From assembly GCF_026262505.1 (NCBI RefSeq), contig NC_067208.1, positions 3,295,962 to 3,359,961 on the forward strand: 64,000 nucleotides of DNA, written 5' to 3'. A program made the translations under genes and the position numbers. The DNA is from Trichomonas vaginalis G3 (taxonomy: Eukaryota > Parabasalia > Trichomonadida > Trichomonadidae). Shown in pieces: positions 41,901 to 53,563 of this stretch. Position 1 is the stretch's first letter; each line of letters begins with the position of its first letter. The notes under the pieces were generated by a model. The model was not told the origin of the DNA, searched no databases, and saw only the letters and a program-made list of their open reading frames with translations.

Positions 41901-42720
41901 TACACAAATATAAAAAACAGAAAAAAACAAAAACAGATATAAGGATATGAGCACCGAACATCGATTCTAGTGGGCCAGACATCATTTCGACATCAGCAAA
42001 AGAAACATAATATCCAACCACACGAAATCAGACCAAGCACCATGGTGAAACCACCAAGAGTCATCATATTTCACGATCTTAATGCAAATCATCATAAAGG
42101 TATTATTATTCACAAACCCACTCACCACATACATGTTTAATAACAACAGCTGAATACTATTAAATGGCCCTTTACCCTAAAAAAGAATATTTCAACAGTG
42201 ATAATTCTTATAATATTCATACCCAGAAAGACCACACCCACGATCACAAACACCACAACAATCAACAATTGCAAAACAACCAACCACATAGGCAACGACT
42301 CCAACCAACAACAACACCACTCAGTTTATATTATAATATAACTCCAATTACAATTACCCGGTTTAAAATGTAGTTTCAGACAACCCACTACAATTCAACA
42401 CATATGAATGTTACACCGTATCATATACATGATTATCTCCAAAACATACGTGCTACCGGAATTCATCGACGCCCCTTTAATACCATCGCGCATTCACTAA
42501 CTTTTAGCACCCGACCAACTTGCTTCGCGACAGCCAAATGAAACCACATCAATCCATACAGACACCCGCATCACCTAATGAACAAAATTACGAACATATC
42601 TTATAACGTCTGAAATCTTCTTTGAATCATAAGAGGAACACTCACAAACACAAACCAAAAACACCCACATCAAAAAAGACAACTAACAAAAAACACTATT
42701 CCACACAAACAAAACATTTG
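38950..42720 (-). mobile_element. Decayed inverted copy of a Maverick segment
   Basis: Read on the minus strand, 38950-42030 corresponds segment by segment, in order, to plus-strand 55260 back to about 52300 of the Maverick downstream. It contains the tail-collar end (E-D-Y-M-P-P near 39060), the 39-bp repeat region (copies near 40030-40160), the gene corresponding to 52803-53539 (40740-41430) and the divergent 159-residue gene (41440-42030). Every gene has many indels. Sequence from about 42040 to 42720 is A/C-rich with no clear match and looks like poor-quality or strongly decayed sequence. Confidence 0.75.
39020..40720 (-). pseudogene. Decayed tail-fibre-like gene of the Maverick copy
   Basis: Corresponds to the gene at 53564-55268. 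The M-F-D-L-M-N-P start of the collar-like region is visible at 39449, G-G-S-K downstream of it, and the repeats AACTCATCGTTAACATA near 40090-40130. Numerous frameshifts; no product expected. Confidence 0.7.
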
Positions 42721-43303
42721 ATATGTTATCGACTGCTTGTCTGTATTTGTTCTTGTTTTAGCTGTGTTCATATTTCAATATGAAGAATTTTGTAAACTGT
42801 ACCTTTATGATTATTCTATTTTATTGATTTTTAGGGTTAATACTGCCTGATTACGAAATTTCATCGATATACAAAAATACAACATTTTTTTGTTCAAGTG
42901 TTCATCGAGGGATATCTAAAATATATGATGTGTATTTAAGCTTCGTGCTGTTATGCTATTTAAACAATAAACCATTTTTCAATAGATTTTCCATAAAAGC
43001 AAAACGGTGTAATTTTGTAATGAGAAACTAAAATCTAGATCGTTTGCCCATTCATTTGCTAATTCCAAAAATCGGGAAGCAGATGAAGTCCATGTTTACG
43101 ATAGCATTCAAATTTACAATAAGATTCAAAAAAGTGAATAAAGCAATTTGCATTACTGAAAGTCAATTTGTAATTTAATCTGAAAATATCGATGAGAATT
43201 TTTCACTTTGAATTTTTTCAATAAACGTTATGAAAGCTAATTGAAAAAATACCTCATCGTTAAATTTATGAGAAAAAGCATGTAAAAACAGATCTAAATA
43301 TTA
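42721..43303. other. Upstream region of the AGC kinase
   Basis: AT-rich. No initiator of the TCA(C/T)(A/T) type is obvious just before ATG 43304. Nothing else recognised. Confidence 0.4.
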
Positions 43304-44611
43304 ATGACTCAAAAAAATTCGGAAGATAATTATCTTACATCAATAATGGAAAATCCTATCTTCAGCTCTGAGCTCAAGAAGAAAGAAGGACCATTAGAGA
43401 TGTGGAAAACGTGTCGCTGCGAGCTATATAAAAAGTCAATTGTAATAAAACAAGGTTTCAGTAATCCTTTAATTCAAAATATCGATTTATCATCAAAATT
43501 AGAGGTCAATGAGATTCCATCAAATGTTAGATATCAGTTTTCTATCAAGAGTCACAACTCAACAATCTATTTCCTAACAGAAAATAATAACATATTTCAT
43601 CAATGGGTTGATGCAATCAGATCTATACTTTTAAGCAACAGATACTTAACAATTGATGAATTTACTATCATATGTACTCTAGGACGAGGTTACTTCGGTA
43701 AAGTTTTACTCTGTGAACACAATATTACACATGATGTATACGCGATAAAGACTGTTAAGAAGGCTAGAATTATGAATGAGCACAAATTACACACAATCTT
43801 CGCTGAAAGGAATATCCTAAGTGTTTCCCATCATCCTTTTATTGTAACAATGTATTTCGCATTTCAGACGGATAAGAAGTTTTACATCGGTTTGGAGTAT
43901 GTTCCTGGTGGTGCATTATTCAGGTTCCTTCAAATCGGAAGAGCAATGAAGATAAGTGAAGTAAGATTTTATGTTGCTGAAGTTGCATTAGCATTAGACT
44001 ATTTACACTCCAAAGGAATTCTTTACAGAGATTTGAAGCTTGAAAATGTCCTTTTGTGCCAAGATGGTCATGTAAAACTCACAGATTTTGGACTTTCAAA
44101 ATTTGTTGTTGAAAAAGGAAATTATCAGCAAACATCAACATTCTGTGGTACCAATGAGTACTTGTCACCTGAAATGATCTCCGATAAACCATACGGATTT
44201 GAAATCGACTGGTGGACACTCGGAGTTTTCACTTATGAGTTCCTTTTCACTGAAACACCATTCTATGATAAGAACCTCAAGAAGTTGTATAACAACATCT
44301 TGACAAAAGAACCAAGATTCCCTAAAGATACTCCATCTGTTGTCAAAAACTTCATAAGAAGGCTTTTGAACAAAGAGCCAAGCAAAAGACCAACTTTCGA
44401 AGAACTTAAGAACGATCCTTTCTTTGATAACATTAATTGGGACGATGTTTACAACAAACGCCTCAAACCACCTTACATTCCAAAGCAAGTCACTGGAAGA
44501 CGTGCAACAAACTTCGGAGAAAAGAACAGAAAGGATAGAACTGACTCAGATGCTACTTCTGTTGAAAATACTTCTGAATTTGATGGATTTTCATATGCAG
44601 GTGATTACTAA
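43304..44611 (+). CDS. PH-domain AGC protein kinase (Akt/PKB-like)
   Basis: 435 residues. Residues about 20-112 form a PH domain (K-E-G-P-L-E-M-W start, W-V-D-A-I final helix), expected to bind phosphoinositides. The kinase domain spans about 118-380 and all core motifs are present: G-R-G-Y-F-G-K-V, A-I-K-T-V-K-K, Y-R-D-L-K-L-E-N, D-F-G-L-S-K, the activation loop S-T-F-C-G-T-N-E-Y with its PDK1-type Thr, and D-W-W-T-L-G-V. The C-terminal tail carries E-F-D-G-F-S-Y, the AGC hydrophobic motif. It should be an active Ser/Thr kinase acting at membranes in PI3K-like signalling. It is an intact host gene lying between two stretches of decayed Maverick-like sequence. Confidence 0.92.
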   Translation: MTQKNSEDNYLTSIMENPIFSSELKKKEGPLEMWKTCRCELYKKSIVIKQGFSNPLIQNIDLSSKLEVNEIPSNVRYQFSIKSHNSTIYFLTENNNIFHQWVDAIRSILLSNRYLTIDEFTIICTLGRGYFGKVLLCEHNITHDVYAIKTVKKARIMNEHKLHTIFAERNILSVSHHPFIVTMYFAFQTDKKFYIGLEYVPGGALFRFLQIGRAMKISEVRFYVAEVALALDYLHSKGILYRDLKLENVLLCQDGHVKLTDFGLSKFVVEKGNYQQTSTFCGTNEYLSPEMISDKPYGFEIDWWTLGVFTYEFLFTETPFYDKNLKKLYNNILTKEPRFPKDTPSVVKNFIRRLLNKEPSKRPTFEELKNDPFFDNINWDDVYNKRLKPPYIPKQVTGRRATNFGEKNRKDRTDSDATSVENTSEFDGFSYAGDY

Positions 44612-45618
44612 CTTATTTATTTTGTTTTCTATTATTTGTATTGCAATATAAAGATGAAATGTTTTATAAAACTTAGATTAACCCTATTTTCAAATCATAT
44701 ATTGAAAATTTTTTCATATTATATGTGTTTCGTTTTTATTTCAAGGGATTCTTAATCTATTTAGAGATTTTTCGTTGATGTTTTCATGTTAGTATGTCTA
44801 AATTAAATGTTTTATTCATTGATTGAAGTGATTTCCTTTTTAGAGGAATAAATATAACAACTTGGTATAAAAACAATTATATCTATATTTGAATAATAAA
44901 TAAATATTGTGTTAACATAAGCATTACTTTCCAATAAAATTTGGCAATTCTAATTATGTTGCATTGACAATAAATAAAGTAAAAATGAATTATATATCAC
45001 ATGTAAAGTCAATTATCTATCTGAAACTATATATGTAAAGAACGTGAAAAAAAGAATATTCAGTAATGACGGCAAAAAGCTATTCTTTTCAAAAAATATC
45101 ATAAGATTAAATCGTAATAAATGATTTAATGCATGATAATTAATGAAATATGCCTTATTTGAATATTCGATCGTGAAATATGGTATTGTAATCATATAAA
45201 AGAATAGGATGAGTGATTCAGGATTGAAGCTTAAACTCAAAGAAAAATATTTGCACTCAAATTGAGAATGAAAAAAAATTGAAATGTAAACTTCATAATT
45301 TTGAATGAGATGAGTGTAAACAATTCAAAAATCAACTTAAAAAAAATCGAGATCATTGATATATGTAGAAATGTATCCTCTGACTATTAACATTGATTTT
45401 GATGGATTTTTCTTTTAATTATTTTTCTTTTTATTTTCCGAATATTCTTTTGGAATTATGATATAACATATGATACTATGAATGTAGCAAAGCTGATTTT
45501 TGAGGGCATGGTTTATATTTCTATAAAACTTTTTAAAAACCGCCAAAATAATACAAAAATTGATTTCATTTTGCAATTTTTGTGTAAACTTTTGCGGTTT
45601 TTATAAAAAATCGTGTTA
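44612..45618. other. 1-kb intergenic region
   Basis: AT-rich with no recognised gene. Near its end, about 45537-45601, an inverted repeat (AAAAACCGC ... GCGGTTTTT) brackets a TCATT at 45567-45571, which may be the initiator of the Myb gene. Confidence 0.45.
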
Positions 45619-45839
45619 ATGAATACCAATAACTCTTCAAAAATTCCCAGTATCTATGATCTCCCATTGCCTGTGGGAAGCATGAATCTTTTCTCGCAAG
45701 AGTCAGACGCTAATTTCTTATCCCAACTCCCTAAAGATCTCAAAGACGATAAGCTAAAAGGAGTATGGGCTCCTCATGAAGATGAATTGCTCAGGACTGC
45801 AGTTACTGAGCATAGCCAACCTTTTCAGTGGGAAGCAAT
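45619..45839 (+). CDS. Myb-type DNA-binding protein, N-terminal part (cut by assembly gap)
   Basis: From ATG 45619 the frame encodes a 50-residue N-terminal extension typical of trichomonad Myb proteins (with P-x-P-x-G-S-M and L-P-K-D-L-K). The start of the first Myb repeat follows (G-V-W-A-P-H-E-D-E-L-L-R-T-A-V-T-E-H, then Q-P-F-Q-W-E-A). The sequence then enters the run of N. The same H/I-S-Q-P-F-Q-W-E motif occurs in the Myb pseudogene at 38254-38625, so the missing part should hold the rest of two repeats. The sequence after the gap does not continue the gene. It would be a transcription factor binding core promoter sites, by analogy with other trichomonad Mybs. Confidence 0.75.
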
Positions 45840-45864
45840 NNNNNNNNNNNNNNNNNNNNNNNNN
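45840..45864. other. Assembly gap (25 N)
   Basis: Run of 25 unknown bases. The Myb coding sequence on the left does not resume on the right, so the gap size is nominal and the join may be wrong. Confidence 0.99.
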
Positions 45865-48800
45865 ATTTCCTGTATTTGTTCATGAAGTTGATTTTTAGCA
45901 TTTTCATTCGAAATTAATAGACCGATATATTCATTAATTGCATTCTTATAATATCTGATTTCTCAAATTTTCTTTATCTATTCTTAACTAAATCATAAGT
46001 TAAACCTCGTTGCTGATATAAGGTTTCTTATTAAAATCTTTGAATGCTTGAGATAAAGCCACTGATGCAATTCTTGCTACTATAATTGGTTGAATTGCTG
46101 TTTATTCATCTTTAACATTTGCGAAAACTGGATCGAATAAAGCAACTTTAAGATATTCTTAGCTGGAATTTCAGCTCTTAAAATTGCATATTGACCATCA
46201 AACGTGTAGAATATCGTGGTAATCCATCCGGTCCCTCTTCAATAGCATTTAATTCTTCATTGAAGTAAGATATGGATTATGACGTATGAATTAATTGGAC
46301 CATTTTCACCCTTCTCAATGTATTGTTTAACAGCTTTTCCATTTTCATCAAATTGCATAGGATTACGTTTCATTATATGCTTAACGTTTTAGGATAATCC
46401 GTCATTGTTAATTTATACCATTTATGCTTTAAATTTCCTTGACCATCAGTAACGAAAAACTTCATTTTCCCATCAGGTTTTCATTTGGACCCGTAATGTC
46501 TGCTTCGTGTGCTTGCCCAATTTGGTCCGTGACGTTTGGCATATTGCTTGAGCTTCTGGTAATTAAAGACGTTTCTCATTTTGTTTAAATCTTTGAAGAC
46601 CGCAACAATGTGGACCTAATTCCTTTCATTCCGATCTGGATACACTTTCAATATTCTATATAATGCACCCTTGTGTTTGTATCCTTTGTTTAATGGAACC
46701 TGTAGAAAGATTTGCATTCTGTCATGTTTAATTAATAAATAAAAAAATAAAAATAATTATAAATTATTCGAATTTAATGGAACCTTTTATTTAAATCAAC
46801 ACTATTATTTTTCCAATGTTTCTTCCTAATTTGATTATTGTGTGTAAAGTTTCATAATGCATCATGTCTGGCAAATTCACTTGAAAGCATAACGATTCAA
46901 CTGTTGACGACTAAAAACACTGAAAATGAAAGAGGGCAGGTTTGATTTAATGTTTGTTGCTAATGCTTAAAAGTATTGAACAGCCTATTGGAATGATACC
47001 TGAAGTGTCGACATTTGAGTTATATTTGATTTAAATAATTTCGTCATTTGTATTATAGTTTTGAGTATTCACGTTGCATCATCTAGAAAATAGGAGTGAA
47101 GTCAAAATTCTCTATCAAATTGTTAATCGAAAGTGGTTCAAATAATTCATCCCCGTGTTTATCAATATTTTTATCCTCTAATCCTTGCTTCTGGGATGAT
47201 GTATTATATAAATCTTTATACATTAGCAAGTTTTTAAAAGATCTCCTGCTTCTTTTGTGATAAATAAATAATTGGAATTTCATTTGCATTAATCTTTAAA
47301 GATTCAAATGTATATCATCTGACAAAGTGAAACACTGAACGGTTGTATAAAATAAACATGTGAAATGGATGGGAAGTGTTAGCAAATAATGATAATTTGT
47401 TTTCAAATATCGTTAATGTTTTACCCTTTATCTTTTGTTACCCAATTGCTGCAGTATTGAATTTAAGTAACATTCAGATTGGAATTTGTCATTAATTTTT
47501 CCCTTCGATAGAAGCAATTTCTAATTATCATCAATGCTCAATTAATCATATCATCTCGCTAATAACATCATATCATACTCCTCGCTAAATTCTTCATTAA
47601 GGGTGTGAGATAATTTAAACTCATTTAATTCAAAATAAATTTATATTTAAACATTCTATTCATCAAATATTAATTCATATGAACTCCTATACTGCTCGGT
47701 TGGTGTACCTAGTGGATGATATTCTAAACCTTCATCCGGTTTGTTCATGTCCCAATATGCTAGTCCTAGTAACCAAACTGAGGAGGGATTTGTCACTTTG
47801 AACAGTAAGTTCAGTTTCACCCGAATCGATGGGATAAGCTTCAGCTTGTTACTGTAACTTTGTAGTTGGAAAGTTTCTAATCCATCAACAGAATATAGCC
47901 GCTCCAATCACGCTTGACTGGAATAGTTGCATAAGAATGAATTTTGTCTTTTCCATGTTCTAGCTAATGGTGTGCCCATCATCAATCATTCAGTGGCTCT
48001 AGTTAATGATCCTCGTATTCTTCTGTCGCTGCATTCATTACACCCAACACTAATCAGAAGCTTGAAGATCGTTGTAAAGAATATGTCACCCACTGTGGTC
48101 ATCGTTGATCGTGTGGAAGTTTCTGGAATCTTATAGTGACCTGAAACCTGAAGCTTGGATTTTCCTAAAACGTTCTTGCATCTGCATTCTCTTCGAAATG
48201 TTAAACACAACATCTGTAACATTATAAGGCGTTATGAGAAATCTGAGCTAATCCCTTCCGGAGTGATGCAACCTCCATTTAAGTGAACGAACGTCAATAT
48301 GTTGAGCTGGAATCATGAATGGATCGTCCTTACTAAAATAAACGTGGTATTGCTTAACGATTCTTCAATTAACGTATCTCTGTGTAATGCATTTTATCCT
48401 CTAAAACTTCATCTTTGTGCATGAAACTAATAACTGTCATCAACTGTTGCGTCCAGCAGTGTAGCGCTAAGCTGTGTAATTAAGTTGGCAGAAGTCGATT
48501 TTTGAATTTGCGATCATATTTATACAACATGATTCATAAATCTTTTCATAATTTTCATCATTATCTTCTTCAGTAAACGTAATTTTGTCAAATCAGCAAC
48601 TCCTTAACGGGTTCAACCTGACAAAATTACTAAAGCTATCCCTGAAAACATAATATTAAGAATGATAATCACCAAGATGATGTTGAGGATAATCATCGCA
48701 CGCCTGAAATGCTAACTGAAATCATTTACCTGGATATATATCAAAAGGACGATCACTTCTTCATTCTGCTTTTCTTAAAACTTCTGAAGGGTCAATAATT

Positions 48801-48900
48801 ATTTACCCATACTGAAGTTATCATATTTTTGGGAACATTATCATATAACGAATAACAAACTTTTTTAAAACTTTTTTCCTCCTTCTGATTTTGGTTTTAT
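45865..48900 (-). other. Highly frameshifted coding-like region, no intact gene
   Basis: On the minus strand many short pieces read as plausible protein separated by shifts every 50-150 bases. For example the piece near 46560-46720 includes P-L-N-K-G-Y-K-H-K, and the piece at 47656-47907 has a jelly-roll-like hydrophobic pattern (V-W-L-L-G-L-A-Y-W-D). The style matches the decayed Maverick copy at 38950-42720. It may be other Maverick genes, perhaps virion proteins, in poor-quality sequence. I could not assign any of them. Confidence 0.4.
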
Positions 48901-49429
48901 ATGTTGCAAGATGGCGAAAGATTCACGGCATCAATCCATCTGAGATAACCGGCATCACTCTTTCGGTGTTCTACTTCTAATGTTTCAAAGCTGGATTTGA
49001 TGATTTATAACCAACGAATAAACGCATGCATTTAATCTGTGGAGCATGTTCTGTTTCAGTGTCTTCCATCACTTCGATAGGTAAACGCTTTATTTTAAAC
49101 TAGAGTTGGCTTTAACTTTTGCGTTTAATATATTGTCCACCTAATTGGTCCACATTCATGGCCGATTTGTAATTGCTAAATGGTTTGTTATCATCGAGGT
49201 GAGGAATATGGAGTCATCAGAGTCATAGCATGAACTGTCAGATCTCTAGTCATAATCGATCTCTCTTTCCATCAATCGCTTCTTTTGAGCGCCCACCCCT
49301 AGTCATGGATCTTTTCGAGGGGTATGGTTGTTAAGTATGTACGACTATGGTACGGACAATAGCTCATTATCATTAATCGTTAGTGTTTGGCCCAACTAAA
49401 TAGTTAGTCGGGGTGATTTATTATTAAAT

Positions 49430-50560
49430 AAAAATCAAAATTAAGAAGATTAAAGATGAATTTTGCTAATTTTATGAATATAATACAAAAACTATGGGCT
49501 GCAGGATTCTTTAAGAAACTGTGGATAATAGTAAAAGAGGCGTCCGCTGATCCGATAAAGTTTTGGAAACAATGAAAAAGGAGCAATATGGGGCGATATT
49601 GTATGGAATAAAGAAGCAAATACGTGCTGAAACAAGATAGCACCTAATGTTCCGGTAAGGGAAGTTCTAATATAAGGAGATAAGGTTATTGCCGTCGAAC
49701 TACAACCGATACTAAGGTAAAATAATATTATTATTATTCCACAGAATCTGAGGCCCCCTTTTATAAGTATCCTTCAGCGATATTCCACCAACTGCTTTAA
49801 CCCCTTGTGGCTCCCATCACTGTGATACATAAACCGATTACCTGTTTAGCCAGTGCTGCTTGGAATTATCGTCACTCCTATCACGAAGTAAAGCTCGCTG
49901 CCGATTTTCACTGACGCTTGGTGCCAAAAGTTTGCAACGGGGGGGGTTAATAATCTTTTGCATGACACCCAACTACCACGCCAGCTTCTTAATCCCTTCC
50001 GCATTAGATTTTTATAACAAGCAAGTTCCTGCCGCCATTCTCTGATTTAATACATTAATTAAAAAATATATTTCATCACCATATAAAACCGTCTAATTTA
50101 TTAATGTAGAATGAACTCGACAAACCATCTTAATAACATGCTAGGTCAACGACATGCATTCACATCTGCGGATCCTCTATATCAGATCTTATGTCATACG
50201 TCCGCGCTAACCCCCTTCCCCGCCATCGCACATCATTACAGACTCAGTGCATAAGTCTAGCCCTTCTCACAGCTGCTGATGACGTCAGCGAGCGCACGTC
50301 TAGCATCTCCTATCTATCATCCAGTGCGAGGCACTGAGTAAACAGATACTCAGAGTGCATCGCAGCTCTTCTCCGAAAATGTTGAAGCAACTTGAGTTTA
50401 ACCATGTTATATGACGTTAGTGTCATAAGTTCTCGGCTATTTAACCCGAACATATAGAAAGACCTCGTGTTGTAGTGTACGTCAATGAGCTTATCTCTAC
50501 AAGCTTTTTTACACTGAGTAGAAATCCAATTCACATAACATAAATTTTTTCATTTTTGAG
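49430..50560. other. Segment of atypical, GC-richer composition
   Basis: From about 49700 to 50500 the composition approaches half GC with little codon structure, unlike everything around it. It includes a G8 run at about 49939-49946. No gene, RNA or vector feature was recognised. It could be an unresolved assembly chimera or foreign DNA. Confidence 0.4.
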
Positions 50561-51606
50561 TGATAAATTGACTATTAGCTAATAAAAAAATTATTTGAAG
50601 AATTAGCAACATGTATAAAGTGAGGTTAATAATGTTAATAGTTGAGAGGAGCAGAGTTCCAAGGACCCAGAGCGGTTCGAGTGTGGACTTGTTAAAATTT
50701 CAAAAAATAAAGAGGAAGTTTATTCTAAATCTATCCTCAATCAAGAATCACCTATTTGAATGAAAATTGCATATTTTAACAAAAAGCAATAGAAATATTG
50801 ACGAGCGAATAAATCAAATTATTGATTCATAAATCATGACTCGTCTGACCCGTTGGTACCTTAAAGCTATCAAGAGCACAAGGAGTGCGCCCGAGGGAAC
50901 TTATCAAGTGTCCATCACTGATGTTCAAGGTTATACTGTCAATCAAATATATTTCATTATTAAATGGCAACTTCTCGCTTAGTCTTGATTACCTATTTTT
51001 TCAAATGACGAATCAATTGAAAGTCTAGCTCGTTTATTTTCTGAGTTTTCAAATCTTCTAATTTCTAGTTCTCTTTCTATTCGAAGAAGATATATTCCAA
51101 ACCCCGTTAAATTCGCTTTTCCTCAGGTTTGAATCAATTAAAATCTTATCAAAACGAACATATGTGGTTGGGCAAGTTCGTTTAACATTATCTATTAATA
51201 TGTTGTTTCATCTAAATTTCAATAAAATCCTGAAAATTAATAATTCCCAAAATTTTATGCGTATAGTCATTATAAAATTTGATGTAGTCAAACGCAAAAG
51301 CAAAATTCAGTCCGTAATATTACAACTACTTACTCAAATATCCTAACTGTCGTAAACAAACATAATCAATCGAAAATCACAACAACAATACTACCCCTCT
51401 GTTAACATTTTCAAAAAATTGGTGTAAAAAGAACATCACATACTAATTGCATTCGACGAGTTACGATCTAACCATCCAATATTTCCTACAATCTAAGAAG
51501 AAAGTAAAGCACTTTGTTTCAAAAAATATGAAAATAATCAGGAAATAATAGATTCAAAAGTTCCAGCAAAATAAAAGTTTAAATATATTTTTTTATTCGA
51601 ATATAA
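50561..51606. other. AT-rich region before the Maverick genes
   Basis: No intact gene. A B-box-like string (GCGGTTCGAGTGTGG) occurs at about 50672 but I cannot build a tRNA. The left end of the Maverick probably lies in or before this stretch; terminal inverted repeats were not located. Confidence 0.35.
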
Positions 51607-52305
51607 ATGAGAAGACGTTTCACTAGTCAAAAGAACACTAACGCAAAAGCAGAGATTACGGTTGGTTATAGTAAATGATGATAAATCACGAATTATTCAA
51701 AATGTTAAAGTTAATGTTAGTCCTGAATTAACAAGGTCAGCAACTCAACCAAATTTATTAACTCGTGACTTACCGAAGAATGAGGAGAATGAAGAAAACC
51801 GTGAGAATGGAGACCCAATCATTTTATCTGAACCCGGTAAAGAACCTGTTGAAATTCCCACTTATCCAACATACCCCCACCTCTTTCATCAAACATCGAG
51901 AACCCAGGAATCTACGATTACAGTCGCAATGCGCCATATAAAATAGACATTAATTCTGAATTAATGAAAATTTACCGTGATATCATAACTGATAATTATG
52001 ATTCAATAATAAATTTAATTGACCAATCCGGTTTAATTATTTTACCTTATGAATCATTAATTCACATTATCGCCATTCTTTGTGATGTTCAAGATTCAGA
52101 CGTGAAGATTCAATTTTTCATAGATGATGAGGTTTCATGCTGCGGAACAGTTGCAAAAATAAATCCTATAAAGGATATTAGCACAATTAAGATATCAAAG
52201 AACGGAACAACAACTGAACTTCATTTAACATATAATGATATTTATAATAAAATAGTTGATGAATATAAAATATCACTTGAAAAATTCTTTGTTAAGGCTA
52301 TTTAA
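51607..52305 (+). pseudogene. Maverick gene of unknown function, two frameshifts
   Basis: ATG 51607 follows a TTTTTTATTCGAATATAA promoter-like stretch. The reading moves between three frames: M-R-R-R-F-T to about 51655, then V-I-V-N-D-D-K to about 51880, where a C5 run shifts it, and the remainder (G-I-Y-D-Y-S-R, then S-G-L-I-I-L-P-Y) continues to TAA at 52303. The full product would be about 230 residues, hydrophilic with a proline/glutamate-rich first half. I recognise no domain. It converges on the next gene, sharing the TTAA stop. The shifts may be sequencing errors or real decay. Confidence 0.6.
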
Positions 52306-52781
52306 TATTCAAGCATTAACATTATCGAATAATAATCCTTTGAATCATAATCGATAATAATTGACCTTTCACCAGTTTCTATCGTTTGTTTTATTTCTTT
52401 TTGTTCCCCACTATCCGGATCGGTCATTGTAATTGTTTTTGTTATAGTATCAGCTTTATCTTTAACTTCAATCTTTTTTCCATCGGGATATTTAAACCAA
52501 AATTCCAAAAATTCGATATTGTCAATCTGTTCATATTTTAATCTATCAATTACATTTTTAATACCATCTGAAAATCTTATGAAATGGTCATTATATGGGT
52601 TTGATTGAACTAAATTTGAATGAAGTGAAATATAACCTGATGATGAATATGACATCGACTCATATTTTCTGAAAACACTAAAATTTATAACATGAATGAA
52701 TTTCTTATTCGTTGAATTTATGAATTCTTGAGGTAATCTTATTCTAGTTTTATTTATCACTGGAAAATAACGCTTTACCAT
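52302..52781 (-). CDS. Maverick hypothetical protein, beta-rich (possible minor virion protein)
   Basis: 159 residues with an intact frame from ATG 52781. The sequence is predominantly beta strand-like, with S-S-G-Y-I-S-L-H-S-N-L, F-L-E-F-W-F-K-Y-P-D-G-K-K and a T-rich turn region. That could suit a single jelly-roll capsid (penton-type) protein, but it is an inference without a clear motif. The same gene, decayed, is found at 41440-42030. It is transcribed divergently from the gene at 52803 over a 21-bp spacer and converges on 51607-52305. Confidence 0.6.
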   Translation of the reverse strand: MVKRYFPVINKTRIRLPQEFINSTNKKFIHVINFSVFRKYESMSYSSSGYISLHSNLVQSNPYNDHFIRFSDGIKNVIDRLKYEQIDNIEFLEFWFKYPDGKKIEVKDKADTITKTITMTDPDSGEQKEIKQTIETGERSIIIDYDSKDYYSIMLMLEY

Positions 52782-52802
52782 ATTTTTAATCGTAATAAAA
52801 AA
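52782..52802. promoter_or_regulatory. 21-bp bidirectional Maverick promoter
   Basis: Only ATTTTTAATCGTAATAAAAA(A) separates the two start codons of the divergent genes. The plus-strand signal resembles that before the gene at 53564 (TTTTTAAATCGTAATAAATG). Confidence 0.55.
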
Positions 52803-53539
52803 ATGTCAATTATCAATATTATTTCGAATAATAACTGTGAATTAAATTTAACAGTTAGCGGAATTTATAATGTTACTCTCGTTTCTGTGAGTGGTAAATT
52901 TAATCCCATTCTTTTAGACCTTCAGATTATATATCATTTATTAAAGATGACCATGAGCCGCATAGCGGTGGGGTCGTAGACCTAAAAACGTATGATATGT
53001 ATATAAATAATGTGATAACGAAATGGGATATTAACATGATTTTAAGTTATTTTAAATGAATCATTTATCGTATGGTATGAAGAAAATTTTAAATCAAAAC
53101 CTGATAAACTTTTGAACTTGATGAAATAAATAACCTTATTAAATTTCCGCTGAAAATTAAATTTTGTACTCCTCGTCTTCGTTCATTGTTGGGGATATTA
53201 AATTTTGAAAAAGATGTTGGGGATGTTTTGTATTCTGACACTGGTTCTAATTTCATTTTAATCAAATGTGATAAAGTTAATACCCCAATGAGATTTTCAC
53301 ATCAAACATTAGACCCTAACTCTTACCATCAATACAAAACATTTTATCCATCAACTTAAACATATTTTCTTTATCATATCCGTTTCAATTATCCGGGAAT
53401 TCATTTATTCTTCATTCAAAAGATTTATCAAATATTTAAATTTAGAATAACTGACCTATTTGATTGTGATTTAGAATTTATGAATGAAATATTATGGCAA
53501 TTTCAAATAGAAAAAATAGCTGATGAGATAACAGATTAA
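52803..53539 (+). pseudogene. Maverick gene of unknown function, multiply frameshifted
   Basis: ATG 52803 opens a piece with N-L-T-V-S-G-I-Y-N-V-T-L-V-S-V. After about 52920 the frame is lost, partly at a GC-rich hairpin insertion (52957-52982). Later pieces read L-I-K-F-P-L-K-I-K-F and G-I-L-N-F-E-K-D-V-G-D-V-L-Y, and the end is E-I-L-W-Q-F-Q-I-E-K with TAA at 53537. The complete product would be about 240 residues, beta-rich in the first part. No known domain. The decayed copy at 40740-41430 allows comparison and lacks the hairpin. Confidence 0.6.
52957..52982. repeat. GC-rich double hairpin
   Basis: GCCGC-ATA-GCGGT (5-bp stem with one G-T pair) followed by GGTC-GTA-GACC. It lies within a gene and is absent at the corresponding place of the decayed copy (about 41245-41265). 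Confidence 0.7.
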
Positions 53540-53563
53540 ATATTTATTTTTAAATCGTAATAA

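Noticed and set aside
42164..42373. His/Asn/Gln-rich small protein
   Set aside because: Lies in A/C-rich, poor-quality sequence; repeats of CAC/AAC explain the composition.
49404..49643. Hypothetical protein in the low-quality region
   Set aside because: Phe/Ile/Leu-rich AT-driven frame, no start context, surrounded by unreliable sequence.
50660..50700. tRNA gene suggested by GCGGTTCGAGTGTGG
   Set aside because: Only a B-box-like string; no matching acceptor, D or anticodon arms.
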